Below, piece by piece: positions 12,200-22,554 of a stretch of 64,000 nt of DNA. The notes below the pieces were generated by a model that saw only the letters and a list, made by a program, of their open reading frames with translations, was not told the origin of the DNA and did not search any database. How positions within the stretch are numbered: the first letter of the stretch is position 1; every line of letters begins with the position of its first letter. Source of the DNA: Guyanagaster necrorhizus. Taxonomy: Eukaryota > Basidiomycota > Agaricomycetes > Agaricales > Physalacriaceae. The position numbers and the translations under genes were made by a program. The stretch is from contig NW_025064898.1 of the NCBI RefSeq assembly GCF_019112545.1, forward strand, positions 463,993-527,992, written 5' to 3'.

Positions 12200-14110
12200 A
12201 TGTCCTATCGTCTCTCGTTACTTGTATTTGCTGCCTCACACGTGTCAGCTCTATGGCCAATACCACAGAGTATCTCAACGGGTTCTACCCAGCTACAACT
12301 TTCCCCTTCATTCGATATCACGCTAAGCGGCATCGAGACTCCGCCTGGTGACCTTACGGATGCTATATCGCGAACAAAACAATATCTATTCAACGATAAG
12401 CTCCAGCGTTTGGTAGAAGGACGTGGGGCCTCCGACGCAGATGCTATCAGGAGCGCCCAACATCTCACGAAGCTCACTCTTGTCTTCCAAGGAGAGAACG
12501 CGTTGACTATTTCGGAGGAAGCGGTCGCGGAACTTGAAAGTCGCGTGGACAGCTATACTCTCACAGTTCCTGCCAACGGCCAAGACGCCACCGTCACGGC
12601 AAATTCGACACTAGGACTTTTCCGCGGTCTCACGACGTTCAGCCAGCTATGGTATGACTGGGAGGGCACTACATACACCCCCGAAGCACCAGTTGATATC
12701 CTCGATTCTCCGGCTTATGTGGGTGCTGATTTTTCTGGTTAACAATCTTTAACTTCCAAATAATCTCAGCCATACCGAGGTTTCATGCTTGACACTGCAA
12801 GAAACTTGTGCGCTCAGATACTTGTTTAATTCTCATTTAGTATTGACCATTCCTTTATCAGCTTCCCTATCTCCGACATCAAGCGCACGCTGGACGCCAT
12901 GAGCTGGGTCAAAATGAATACGTTCCACTGGCATGTTGTAGACAGCCAGAGCTTCCCTCTCCAAGTTGCCGAGTTCCCCGATCTATCGGCCAAAGGGGCA
13001 TACTCTTCTTCGTTCGTTTACAGTACTTCGGATATAAAAGATATCGTTGCGTATGCTGCTGCCGTACGTATCAACCAATATATTTTACTCTCCGGCCTCT
13101 GATGGTTACCTAGCGTGGTATCGACGTTTTGGCCGAATTTGACACCCCCGGACATACTGCCATCATTTCACAGGCGTATCCTGAACACATCGCATGTGCA
13201 GAGGCTACTCCGTGGGAGACCTATGCAAATGGTGTGCTTCACTCTTACTTCTGTTCTTGATGAAAATCGACATTTGTTTAGAACCTCCCGCCGGTCAGCT
13301 CCGTATCGCGTCCAATGCCACCGTCAATTTCACTACGTCTCTCGTCTCTGCCATTTCCTCCATGTTCACCTCCAAGTATTTCTCTACTGGTGGTGACGAA
13401 ATCAATGCCAACTGCTACGCGGACGATGCTGCGACGCAAGCTGACTTGTCAGCAAGTGGAAAAACGTTCACGGAAGCTTTGTCCTCTTTTACACAATCTA
13501 CCCATGAAGCCTTGCGCGCTGCAGGTAAAACTCCTGTAGTATGGGAAGAAATGCTTCTTGATTACAATGTTACGAGCCTTGGGAATGATACCATTGTGAT
13601 GGTATGGATCTCATCCGACGACGTCGCGGCTGTTGCGGAGAAAGGATACAAGCTCGTGCACGCAGCATCTGATTACTTCTACCTCGACTGTGGTGCCGGC
13701 GAGTGGCTTGGCAATGATGTCTCTGGGAACAGCTGGTGTGATCCTTTCAAGACGTGGCAAAAGGTATGCTCACCGCATCTCCGTCGTATGCCCCAGACCT
13801 TACCATTTGTTCATATTAGGCGTATTCATTTGATCCTACGGCCAACCTGACAGATGAGCAAAGTCAGCTGGTGTTGGGTGGTCAGCACCTCCTTTGGACA
13901 GAGCAATCCTCACCGTCGAATCTGGATCCGATTGTCTGGCCTCGAGCGGCAGCATCTGCGGAGCTGTTCTGGAGTGGTCCTGGGCGGAATGGCACTGACG
14001 CACTTCCTAGACTTCACGATATCGGTTTCCGCTTCAACCAACGTGGTGTGGCGGCGATCGCTCTCCAGCCATTATGGTGTGCCCTGAGGCCCGGTCTTTG
14101 CAATGCTTAA
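12200..14110 (+). CDS. secreted beta-N-acetylhexosaminidase (GH20)
   Basis: Six exons: 12200-12718, 12770-12807, 12862-13063, 13114-13231, 13282-13763 and 13820-14110. The phases close to give 549 residues. Residues 1-18 are a signal peptide ending at about HVSALWP. A GH20b-like N-terminal domain is followed by the TIM barrel: YRGFMLDTARN, WVKMNTFHWHVVDSQSFP, GIDVLAEFDTPGH and the catalytic pair in FSTGGDEINANC (Asp-Glu). These residues act by substrate-assisted catalysis on terminal GlcNAc of chitobiose or N-glycans. Several N-x-S/T sites fit secretion. The usual His before GGDE is replaced by Ser-Thr, which I believe is common in fungal GH20, so I do not treat it as loss of function. A LysM relic lies just downstream on the other strand; both relate to chitin, but one is dead. 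Confidence 0.93.
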
Positions 14111-14955
14111 TGCTTTCTTTGATATCTGTATATCCCTATTTCTTGACGACCAGAATGACTGTTGTCAATGCACTAGCTGTCATCGTTGTATTCACCTGCC
14201 AATAAATGTGTAGCTGAATCCATGTCCTATGTTGAAATGTCCTATGCCAGCTTGTCTCGTTACATCTTTGTCTTTGTCTTCATTCGCCAAAGCCGTTCGC
14301 AATGACTGACAATGATCATTTGACGTCGAACTGTGATGGCATTTGCAATTAAGATCGGGTACGGGCGCTATCCGGTGCTGTATGAAGTCCAGAAGTAGAA
14401 ATCACCGCCAAACCCTAGGCTTCGTGACGTCAGACCTCATAGTTGTAGGTCCATGTGTCTGTCAGAGGTGCCGCACAGATCTGGGATGCAAGAGGGTCTA
14501 CAACATGTCACGATCTTATGATAAACTTCCGGAAGTTATACAATGTATTGCGATGTCAGATATGCAGTGCAAAATTCTATAACAACAATATCTATTGAAT
14601 GAATGTATGTAAAAGATTATTTATCCATGTGTAGCGAAAGAAGGTATATGAAGACGGTCTGGGTACTTTAATCAGCATAATGGTAGCGGATTCATGGCTG
14701 CATGTGAACGATAGTAAGCCACAGGGCAAAGATGAGGTTTTCTCTCTTCCGACGAGCAGCGGCTGTCCCGATATTCAGCACATTTCTTGGCTGAAGAACG
14801 CACCGAAGAACTTCGAGAAGCGGTGAAGAAACTTGATAAGGAGAGGTACTTCCTTTCCACCTTCAAAATAATGACAACACTATCCATTTGGAAAGTTCGT
14901 TATACCAGTAATAGAAAGCAAAGGCCACGACGAGGAATTTCTTATCTCGTCTGTG
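14111..14955. other. intergenic with dispersed repeat copy A
   Basis: Apart from the GH20 3' flank, this stretch holds an uninterrupted copy of a dispersed repeat (about 14375-14690; see the repeat entry). A short open frame near 14787 is charged and helix-like but has no gene structure. Confidence 0.45.
14375..14690. repeat. dispersed repeat, copy A (contiguous)
   Basis: The block from about 14385 to 14500 matches about 22565-22672 (shared strings such as atagttgtaggtcc and tgtgtctgtcagaggtg), and about 14530-14690 matches about 23748-23915 (shared string gtgcaaaattctataacaac). In copy A the two halves are adjacent. In copy B they are separated by about 1.1 kb. The sequence has no coding potential that I can support. 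Confidence 0.75.
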
Positions 14956-15530
14956 TTACACATATACATCTTCAGGTGCGATGCACAGGACCTATATATG
15001 GTAAGTTCTACGTAAATGACCACTCCATAACCCAGACTCTCCTCTCCTGGGTAGATATTAGCGCAGGTTGAAACCACGTTTGGGTTGTTGGCCAACAGAA
15101 TGTCATATGTGGTGCCGTCTGCAGCAGCAATAGCTACGCAGCTATCTTCTGAAGCAACCACGTAGGTATCTGTGCAATCTTGACCGACAATGCCTAGACA
15201 AAGGACCTTCAAAAACAGAGAACTCAGTATACATTCGCGAAGACATGGGAAGCGAGGAAAGCTATCTCGCCCAAAGCCAAGTTGGTACATCCCGCGTTGA
15301 TGTTGGTGTTCACCGTGGCTAGCTGGTAGCCGCAATCAACGGGCCATGGTGATCAGCAGATGAGGCTCTAACAAAGGGAGACACTTACGAAGAAGAGTTC
15401 TGTGCGGCCAAAATCGGATCGCAGGTGTCACCAAGCTGGACGGTGTAGTTGCGAACACAGTTGGCCACTTGGAGGCACTGAAGTAGAATCTCGTGGTGAA
15501 GAGGAGAGCGAGACCAGTGGGGATGAACAT
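14956..15530 (-). pseudogene. decayed LysM-domain (chitin-binding) secreted protein
   Basis: On the minus strand two LysM units are readable: NYTVQLGDTCDPILAAQNSS followed by NINAGCTNLALGE and VLCLG, then TYVVASEDSCVAIAAADGTT followed by NIYPGE and VLCIAP before a stop at 14956. A TATA-like box (ggtataaaaag on the minus strand, near 15590) and a hydrophobic start (ATG at 15530) precede it. The frame is broken. The hydrophobic leader is out of phase with LysM1. The first acceptor reads GG instead of AG at 15330-15331. The donor after LALGE reads AT at 15264-15265, and the donor after IYPGE reads GA at 15040-15041. Restoring ordinary splice signals would yield textbook LysM motifs, so this was a LysM effector-like protein and now appears non-functional. 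Sequencing error is the alternative, but four independent lesions make it less likely. Confidence 0.75.
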
Positions 15531-16907
15531 GACTATGAAGCTTAGTAGGGACTGGGAGAGAACCTGGTGAAAGGTGGCAAGGCATTTCTCTTTTTATACC
15601 CCGAAGATCTGACACGCTATTCAGTGGGAAAGGACACTCAGCGGGGTAGTGTGGCCACGGAATCCGTTGGCGGTGGACGCATGCGCATCAGACGGTACGG
15701 AGTGTAAAGAAAAAAAAAGCAACATTCCCAATCGTGCCTCACGTTAGGATGACTTGTTTGATCAATACAATCGAACGCTCCAGTGATCTACCGAGTCGCG
15801 AAATCAGCTTCATCAAGTCACAAAGTCGAGAAAACTCATGATGAGGTACAACGAGTAAGCCGCAGTTCCTGAAAGATGCGAAATTGATGCGGAAGAATAT
15901 TTGATCGGAAAGGAGGAGGTCTTGTGATAGTTTGGAATAACGAATGGTACTGCTGCCTGCAACAAGCGGGGTCACCGCAAGTTCCAGACTGCCGGCTGAT
16001 GATTGTCAGTCGATCAGTCGATGGCCCTGACACGCGTACATTGTGTCTATTTGTGGGTCCTGGGGAAGGTTTTGCACCCACATGAGTCAAGACAAATCTT
16101 CCTAGGGACAAGCCTCAAAGTATCTTGGTTTAGATAAAAAAGCGTACTGGCCGGTGAAGCTCGACACGATTTCAATGGCATTGAGACTCGAACTGGAGAG
16201 GTAATGCGGCACGAGTACGGTGCGGTTGAGTCATACCTTCACAGAGTACTGATGAGCTATAAAGAAATTTCCAGTAGTTTCACCGTCAGAGCTCTAGTGA
16301 TACACGGTCGAAATTGACCCAGTCAATTAAAATTTGGACAAGGGATAAGGCCTTAAGGATTGAGTCGTATACCTAGGAGCACGCGAACGAATTGGTTTGC
16401 TTGTTAAACCCTGCCCCTACAGATGTAGTACATTCCTCAGTGACCTGAAAGTTAGTTTCAGTGCAGTCCACGGCTCTTAGTACCAAGCTTCCACCAACCC
16501 TTCCAGTACGTGTCACTGCCAGCAGATGCGCTAGTACAACGTCCACACTGTTGAAACCTCCGATGTGACAGCAGAGTGGTCCCATGACAAAGTAAAGAGC
16601 TCAATGTTTCTGCAAGAAAAGAATCAAGACGTCCGCTGGTGCGATGTCGCTGGTGAAATTCCGATACATATCTGTAAGCATTCAATACCATTTAAGGGTG
16701 GTCGTAACTCATTCGAACCCTGGCTGTTCGTCGTTCTGCAGGCTGAGGAAAGAGGCTGAGCTCAAGCTGCCGATTTGCCGATCACGTTCCGGCCGTTGCC
16801 GAGACGCGTCGTTTGCACGACGCTGTGGCTGTGGATAAAATTTCCTTCACCACCATTTCCTTGTCGCGTCAAGGCTAGGAATTCGCTCTTCTGCATGACC
16901 GCCTTAC
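15531..16907. other. intergenic between LysM relic and PPR gene
   Basis: 1.4 kb without a supportable gene; the open frames on either strand lack domains and intron logic. It contains the promoter side of the LysM relic at the left edge. Confidence 0.4.
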
Positions 16908-18524
16908 ATGATTAGAAGATGCCTATATGTGGGACAATTGTCGCAGCATGTATTCTCCACTCGTACCTTTACCTCGACCATCGCACAATGGAAGGACAGC
17001 AGAGACTCGGGGAGCCAGCAAAAGCTGCTTGATTCCCTGAGCAGGCTGTCGTCCTTGCTCTCATCTCCAGCGCATGATACCAATGAAGTCCAGGGTTTTG
17101 TACGGAAAAAGCTCAACCATCGTGACGCATATACCTCGTCTCGGGATATCGTTTTCCAGAGGATCCTGACGCTGCTCGTTCAGCATCGGTCTTGGGACGT
17201 TGGGGTACCTGTGTACGAACGGATGGAGGCAGAAGGACTGCGGGTACCGGAAAATTTGAAGGCGTGTTTCAAGGTGGCAAAGTGGCTGAGGTCGACGTCG
17301 CCAGCACAGAAGAGGCGGCTGAGGGCTGCTCTGCGTCGGATGTTTGCCAAGCCTTCTTTCCAGGAGATGCAGCTGTCAAATCTCATAGATTCGTTTGACT
17401 GGTCGTCGTGTGCTGCCCAGGGGACGGAGCTCGCTAGGATGTTTATCAAGGGAAAGGGAAAGGATTATGTCCCGTCCATTGTGGTCGTCAACAAGCTCGT
17501 CAACCTGCAGATACGGGCAGGTGACCTGGTCGGGGCATTCGAATCGTTGCGGGAGCTTAGGCTCGACAATGCAGAGGGGACTCTTCTTCGGCCCTTCGTG
17601 TCCGTCATCACGCGCATGTCCGACACCGGCATAAGTGACAAGACCTCTCTCGAGGGGGTTATGAATCTCATGCAAGAGCGTAACATCGGTGCCGATACTT
17701 CTGTCTTCAACGTCCTCATCTCCCGCGAAATTAAGCTCGGCACGTTCTGGATCTACCCACGCGTTCTATCATACTACGAGGTCCTTCGAAACCTGCATGC
17801 CGCCACGGGTATCGGACCCGACGCGTACACTTTCCAACATCTCTGCACCACTATGGGACGTTTCTTCCAGCCTAGACGTAAAGGCTGGGTACCGGGAAAG
17901 GACCTGTTTACCCCCCGTCATCTCTTTCGCGACATGGTCGCCATTCATTTCAATACCGAAGAGTCCAAAACCTCATCTATCGATATGATTGAGCTCTACA
18001 AGGACCAAAAGCTTCTCAACTCGATGCTGCTCATGTTTCTCACTCTCGGAGACTACGTCGGCGCTCTTCTCTCTCTTCGCGGGTTCACAAAGTTCGGGAT
18101 TCCCGTAGATGCCAAGACATTCAAGCACGTTGTTGAGCATCTCGCTCGGAAGATCTATCACGGTAAACAATATTGGATGCCGGCGTTTCTGGGGGAATTG
18201 GATGTGGATATGTCCTTGATGGATCCTCGAATGTTAACTCTCATTCTTACTTCGATGAAGAGGGGCAGACGTGGTCTTGGACGCTATGTCGTTCCGACGC
18301 TTGATATGATCAGCGGGAAGAGAGAAGTTCCATCGAGCGCGCGGCTTGACTTGATTCCCCTTGAGGAGGCGTTGTTGCGGGCCGTGTACACTAAAAAGCG
18401 GAAGCTAGTCGAGGATGCGGATGAAGCCATTAAGCTGCAGATATTGGAGGCAAAGACGCTCATGTTCCCAAAGGTCCCTACAAAGAACTATCAATGTGGG
18501 CCTAGGCGCCCTCGCAGAAGGTGA
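16908..18524 (+). CDS. mitochondrial PPR-like protein, intronless
   Basis: A single 538-codon frame with no introns, which stands out against its heavily split neighbours. The first 30 residues are basic and hydroxylated with no acids (MIRRCLYVGQLSQHVFSTRT), which predicts mitochondrial import. The body is all alpha-helical with repeated pairs of helices about 35 residues apart, for example segments starting VPSIVVVNKLVNLQIRAGD and GADTSVFNVLISREIKLG, typical of pentatricopeptide repeats. Fungal PPR proteins bind mitochondrial transcripts for processing, stability or translation. The target is unknown. The C-terminus is strongly basic (GPRRPRRR). Confidence 0.75.
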   Translation: MIRRCLYVGQLSQHVFSTRTFTSTIAQWKDSRDSGSQQKLLDSLSRLSSLLSSPAHDTNEVQGFVRKKLNHRDAYTSSRDIVFQRILTLLVQHRSWDVGVPVYERMEAEGLRVPENLKACFKVAKWLRSTSPAQKRRLRAALRRMFAKPSFQEMQLSNLIDSFDWSSCAAQGTELARMFIKGKGKDYVPSIVVVNKLVNLQIRAGDLVGAFESLRELRLDNAEGTLLRPFVSVITRMSDTGISDKTSLEGVMNLMQERNIGADTSVFNVLISREIKLGTFWIYPRVLSYYEVLRNLHAATGIGPDAYTFQHLCTTMGRFFQPRRKGWVPGKDLFTPRHLFRDMVAIHFNTEESKTSSIDMIELYKDQKLLNSMLLMFLTLGDYVGALLSLRGFTKFGIPVDAKTFKHVVEHLARKIYHGKQYWMPAFLGELDVDMSLMDPRMLTLILTSMKRGRRGLGRYVVPTLDMISGKREVPSSARLDLIPLEEALLRAVYTKKRKLVEDADEAIKLQILEAKTLMFPKVPTKNYQCGPRRPRRR

Positions 18525-19048
18525 TTTTGCTGTGATCGCAGCTTCCCGTCGACTTCTTGATAGTCTTTTGGTGGTATCCGGTCTCGTTCGCTGCCCTTGG
18601 AAGGATGTGGTGGGTCTCTTTTCCTTGAGTTGTGGTCATCTTCTTGAACGCTGTGTAGGATGCTGTTTTTCGGCTTGCATTTTCCGTAGTCGGTACCTAC
18701 CTGCAACGCCCTATCTTGGCTATAATTGATCTACAAGACCAATAATATACACTTTTCACATGTCTGTAAAATATAGGATGTCGATTAGGGACGCACCACC
18801 CTCTCTCGTTGAGCCGACGTCAGCAGGGGAAGCCAACAGGCTTCAGGGTCCACGGGTGCGCTGGTGCCGTCCATGCTTGACTATTATGTGTTATATGCTG
18901 TATTCTTGCAAGAGATCCTAGAATGAACCACCGAAGATTAGGAACACATTTAGGTTTAGGTACAGACGTTACACATCACACTATGATGAAATGAGAGAGA
19001 GAAAGCTTGGTAGTACAGGATAATAAAGTCGCACATGCGTTGGCTTTT
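18525..19048. other. intergenic
   Basis: About 520 bases between the PPR gene and the convergent MARVEL-like gene. It holds the 3' flanks of both; nothing else is evident. Confidence 0.4.
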
Positions 19049-19828
19049 TTAAAAGTGAGTCATTAAAAGACTTTGCGCTTTTTCGTTACGAGTTGTCGCC
19101 TTCGCGGTAAACCTTTTACGCGCTGGAAGGTTTTTACTTGACAGGCGCAGGTTGCGCGGATGGTATGTGTAGCACTTAAGGCCCATGGTACCGATGATGG
19201 CCAAGAATGACCAGCCGATCTGGGAGAATGCTAGGATTGCAGTCAAGATTCTGCATTGCTTGCCTGGGCCGCACCAATTTTTTCCGGGGATAATTCGGTT
19301 CTATCGTTGACGAACCTTAGCATAGGTAGGCGACGAGAGTAGAGGCATGTACTTACAGTGGTGTCGACAGCACCGACGAGCCACATTACCCACAAAACAA
19401 AGTTTCCAGTGATCTCTGAGAGAAATTAGGGGCTGGTTTTTGAGGCGCTGTGGTTCCGGAGAACGAGGCAACCACTGTCATATAATGAAGATTATCAGAA
19501 GTATCCGAAGAAGGGAAACTATGCACCCGATGGGTGCCCATATGATAGCCAGATAGGCAGAAACTAGCAATTCGATAATGTCGGGTTCTGTTGGACGTCG
19601 TCAGAAATGCGGAACGCAATAGTATTTCAATTTGCAAGCTACGACTGACCATAAAAGTTGTCTTTGTAGCCTTCCGTTACATGAATTCTGTAGCCAATAA
19701 GTCCCAGAAGTATGACGGTGACTGTCCACTATGATATAACAAGGTTTTCAGTTAGGCCGTCGTGTCATAATAATGATCTGCCTTAGCTTGCCGGCCAAGC
19801 CTCGGTGAATAGCAAAGATATTAGACAT
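19049..19828 (-). CDS. four-TM MARVEL-like membrane protein
   Basis: Starting from the ATG at 19828 the minus strand gives alternating hydrophobic segments: WTVTVILLGLIGYRIHVT, IIELLVSAYLAIIWAPIG, ITGNFVLWVMWLVGAVDTT and ILTAILAFSQIGWSFLAIIG, followed by a basic tail and a stop at 19049. The arrangement of four TMs, an Asp at the end of TM3 (GAVDTT) and a short tail is what basidiomycete MARVEL-domain proteins show. Exons are short; some junctions in the 19.38-19.60 kb part are not resolved, so the internal structure is approximate. The role is likely in plasma-membrane subdomains; this is inferred. Confidence 0.5.
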
Positions 19829-20161
19829 GATTCAATCGTATAGAGGTCGTGAGAGAGCAGGTGTGGTAGTGCAATGAAAACACAGTGGTTCTGGTGGTGT
19901 TTTACAGGCGATTTATACAAGTCCACTTCAGGTTCCTTGTCGAGGCAGGCCACAGGCCGAACCACGGTTAGGAAGGACAATGGATGGACCGTTCTCGGAT
20001 CATCATAAAGTTGTATACGAGGTAGTCATAACATCGCTAGGAGTACTCTGTAACAAATCGACGAGATCGACGTCAGTCTACTACCCGTTGTCGGACTTGG
20101 TCTCGAATGTGTTGCCTTTCTTCGGACCTCGATTCATTTGTTTATAGAAGAACAGTAACTC
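19829..20161. other. intergenic
   Basis: About 330 bases between the MARVEL-like gene start and the kinase relic. Nothing recognisable. Confidence 0.35.
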
Positions 20162-21060
20162 TCAGGAAGACCTTAGCCAGTCAGCGGAAGGACCCTCGGG
20201 CCGCAGTATGTCGGGAGAATTCATAGAAAAGGTCGAAGAGCCAGCGACAAGGGGAAAAAAATAGAACCGCCGAGCTGAGTAAAGTAGAATTATAAACAGA
20301 TAGATATTAGATGCTTACCTCGACAATCGTACAACCAAAAGCACATATATCCTGGGCAAGAAGATAGGCATCAACGGTTGAAGAAGTGGACAGGTACTCG
20401 GGCACCAGCCAATACATTGTTCCTTGCCGAAGTGAGGAGGAACTTTGAGGATTGTGGTTCCCAACAATAAAGGAAAGTCCAAAATCGGCAAGATAGCAGT
20501 GTCTGAAGTTACTGATCAAAAACTTTAGCTTGAAAAAACAAGTTTTTACCGAGGCCACGAGAAAGAAAATCTATACCCCTTTTATGTCGGTATGAACCAC
20601 CGGTGGCTGAAGATCATGAAGCCATTGTATCGCATCTGCAATCTCGATGATCTGAAAACAGTTAGTCATTATGACTTGCAGACACTAGGCGGAAATCATA
20701 CGAAGTCCAGTCGTGTAGGTTCATCCTCAGGATTTCGTTGCAGATACTCGATGATGTTACCTTGACGCATCCAGGGGGGATATCAAATCAAATCTCGGTG
20801 CCGAAAGGTCCTCATTGACGCCTAAGAGCGGCAAAATACGCGGATGACGCAGCTGCGTCCACATCATCACTTAAAGCTTTAAGATAGCCCTGTGATAGAT
20901 GCCAAATAAAGTCGGTTAACACGACGTTTATCGATATTCACCTTGAACGATGAGCCGCGATCAACATTCGTGGGAAAATACCTGAGTACTTTCAAACATA
21001 CAGGTAGGTGCTCTGGCTCAAGGTTACCTCTCCAGATATCCTATTCGGCGATAATTTCAT
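20162..21060 (-). pseudogene. decayed protein kinase (TKL/RLK-like family of Agaricomycetes)
   Basis: Reading the minus strand downward: DIWRGNLEPEHLPVCLKVLR (glycine-loop end and the VAIK-type Lys), WTQLRHPRILPLLGVNEDL, WMRQGNIIEYLQRNPEDE, IIEIADAIQWLHDLQPPVVH, then HTDIKG (catalytic loop), CYLADFGLS (DFG), GTMYWLVPEYLS and DICAFGCTIVEV, and finally EGPSADWLRSS with a stop at 20162. This is a nearly complete kinase domain, but it is not readable: a TAG replaces the catalytic-loop Asn codon (20571-20573), a run of six Cs (20774-20779 on the plus strand, as G) shifts the frame before WMRQGN, and a TAA lies before WTQLRHP (20871-20873). No start codon could be assigned. Confidence 0.8.
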
Positions 21061-22168
21061 TATGCCGATCACTAAAAAGCTTCATATACTCACACAGAAT
21101 GAGCTACCGCAGATCGGATTGTCGCCATCTTTGGTAATTGCTTCACTGGCAAGGTAGCAAGGGCGATATGTATTAGGCATACTTTAGATTCCCGGTATCA
21201 TTCACAGTGGAAGCTACAAAATGCTCATTATGCTGATCTTTTGAAAGGATAAATCTTTACTGGGTAATAAACTGTGCTTCTAAGCACCAGCAGACGATGT
21301 CTAGATGAAATGACAGCCCTCGCGTCAGCTTAAATAATAATTATAAGGCCTGATGATTCTCTACTCTGACAAGAGAATACGTGTCTTCTGAATTATTGGG
21401 GAACTGCTTCACCACAAGATGCTTTTGAGACTTTGGAGTGAGAGCTTTGAAGGCAAATGGCTTCCTCAACATATCTTCGGCATGGCTCCTGGACTAACCC
21501 GTGCTGAATAGTGTGTAAGATTGTGGGTCAAGACGAAACAGCGAAATATGGACACACGTGAGGTAAATATTTTGTACACCTTCTTTATCAGAAGGAAGCC
21601 ATGCATTGGAGCTCGACAGGTACTCGTCATTCGACCTCAGTTGATTCCAGAAGACTTTGTTCATCTGACGTGGAGGTTGGAGCATTTTATGGTATACCAA
21701 AGGGGGAAGTGGATGCGAGATATCGAGAGCTGCAGCATCCAGATAAAGATAGATACATGTGAACAATCCTTGTTTAACACAAGACACGATACTATCGATG
21801 AACACCAAACCCTGAGATAGATAGAGTTGAAGATCGATAATATTGTTCAACTTGTATTTGAAGTTTTAGTTTCAACTTTGACCAAGGTGCTTGAGGTCAA
21901 GTGCTCACAATGCTCCAAAACCCCAAGTAAGAATAAACGAGAAGATTCAGAAATAGTTGGCACCATTAGTGAGGACAATATGTTGTGCAGCCCTTGCAGA
22001 ATCTCTTTCTTACCACTACAGCAAATATGTACTCTCTAGTGGTGGGACTTATTACCCTCAGAATTCGAGTCATGTCCTGCTACAAAGGGCGAGATTTTCT
22101 GGTCATTGCATCAGCCCTTTCTTGCTGAATCTGGATGCAACCTTCGACCAAAGTATGAGCCTGGGTCG
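21061..22168. other. AT-rich intergenic, no gene seen
   Basis: 1.1 kb between the kinase relic and the repeat region. A 118-codon frame on the minus strand (21494-21850) overlaps a 99-codon frame on the plus strand, and neither has a domain or intron signals, so I treat both as chance. Confidence 0.4.
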
Positions 22169-22542
22169 AAGCCACTGCAATGGAGGATGAGGGGAGAGAT
22201 GATATGTAGTGAATCAATGCTAACTAGGAGCTGTAGCTGACTTGGAGGCCATTGAAGAGAAAAGATATGCTTCCTTTGAGTGTCTAAAAGCTTTAATCCA
22301 TGAAATCCATGAAACATGAGTAGCTCTTTGGACTGAAAGACTTATCTCCTAAGGAAAAAGTAGGTATAATTGGGAAGCCTAAGAGAAGCCTAAGAAGCCT
22401 TCTCTATCTTGGGTCTTGCAGGATCATATGAGAGCAGAAACAAGGACATGTGTCATCTCAGCAGTGTTGAATGCTTCAGATTCAAGGCATTGTGGGTGAC
22501 AAAAGATAATGTTCATTCTCCAAAGTTGTTTGCAGTGAGGAA
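22169..22542. repeat. CpG-free AT-rich block
   Basis: No CG dinucleotide occurs in these 374 bases, while the flanks have them. This looks like old repeat DNA altered by methylation-linked C-to-T change, as in the longer block at 40732-42134. No ORF or terminal repeat was found. Confidence 0.5.
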
Positions 22543-22554
22543 CGGGGTGCTGCT

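Noticed and set aside
13383..13402. Loss of the usual His before GGDE in the GH20 enzyme as a sign of inactivity
   Set aside because: The Asp-Glu pair and the rest of the barrel are intact, and Ser-Thr at this place is, to my knowledge, common in fungal members.
16714..16736. T-loop-like string attcgaacc
   Set aside because: The surrounding bases do not form the T-stem or the rest of a tRNA cloverleaf.
21494..21850. 118-codon minus-strand frame overlapping a 99-codon plus-strand frame
   Set aside because: AT-rich region, no domain, no intron signals, and the two long frames mirror each other as chance open frames do.
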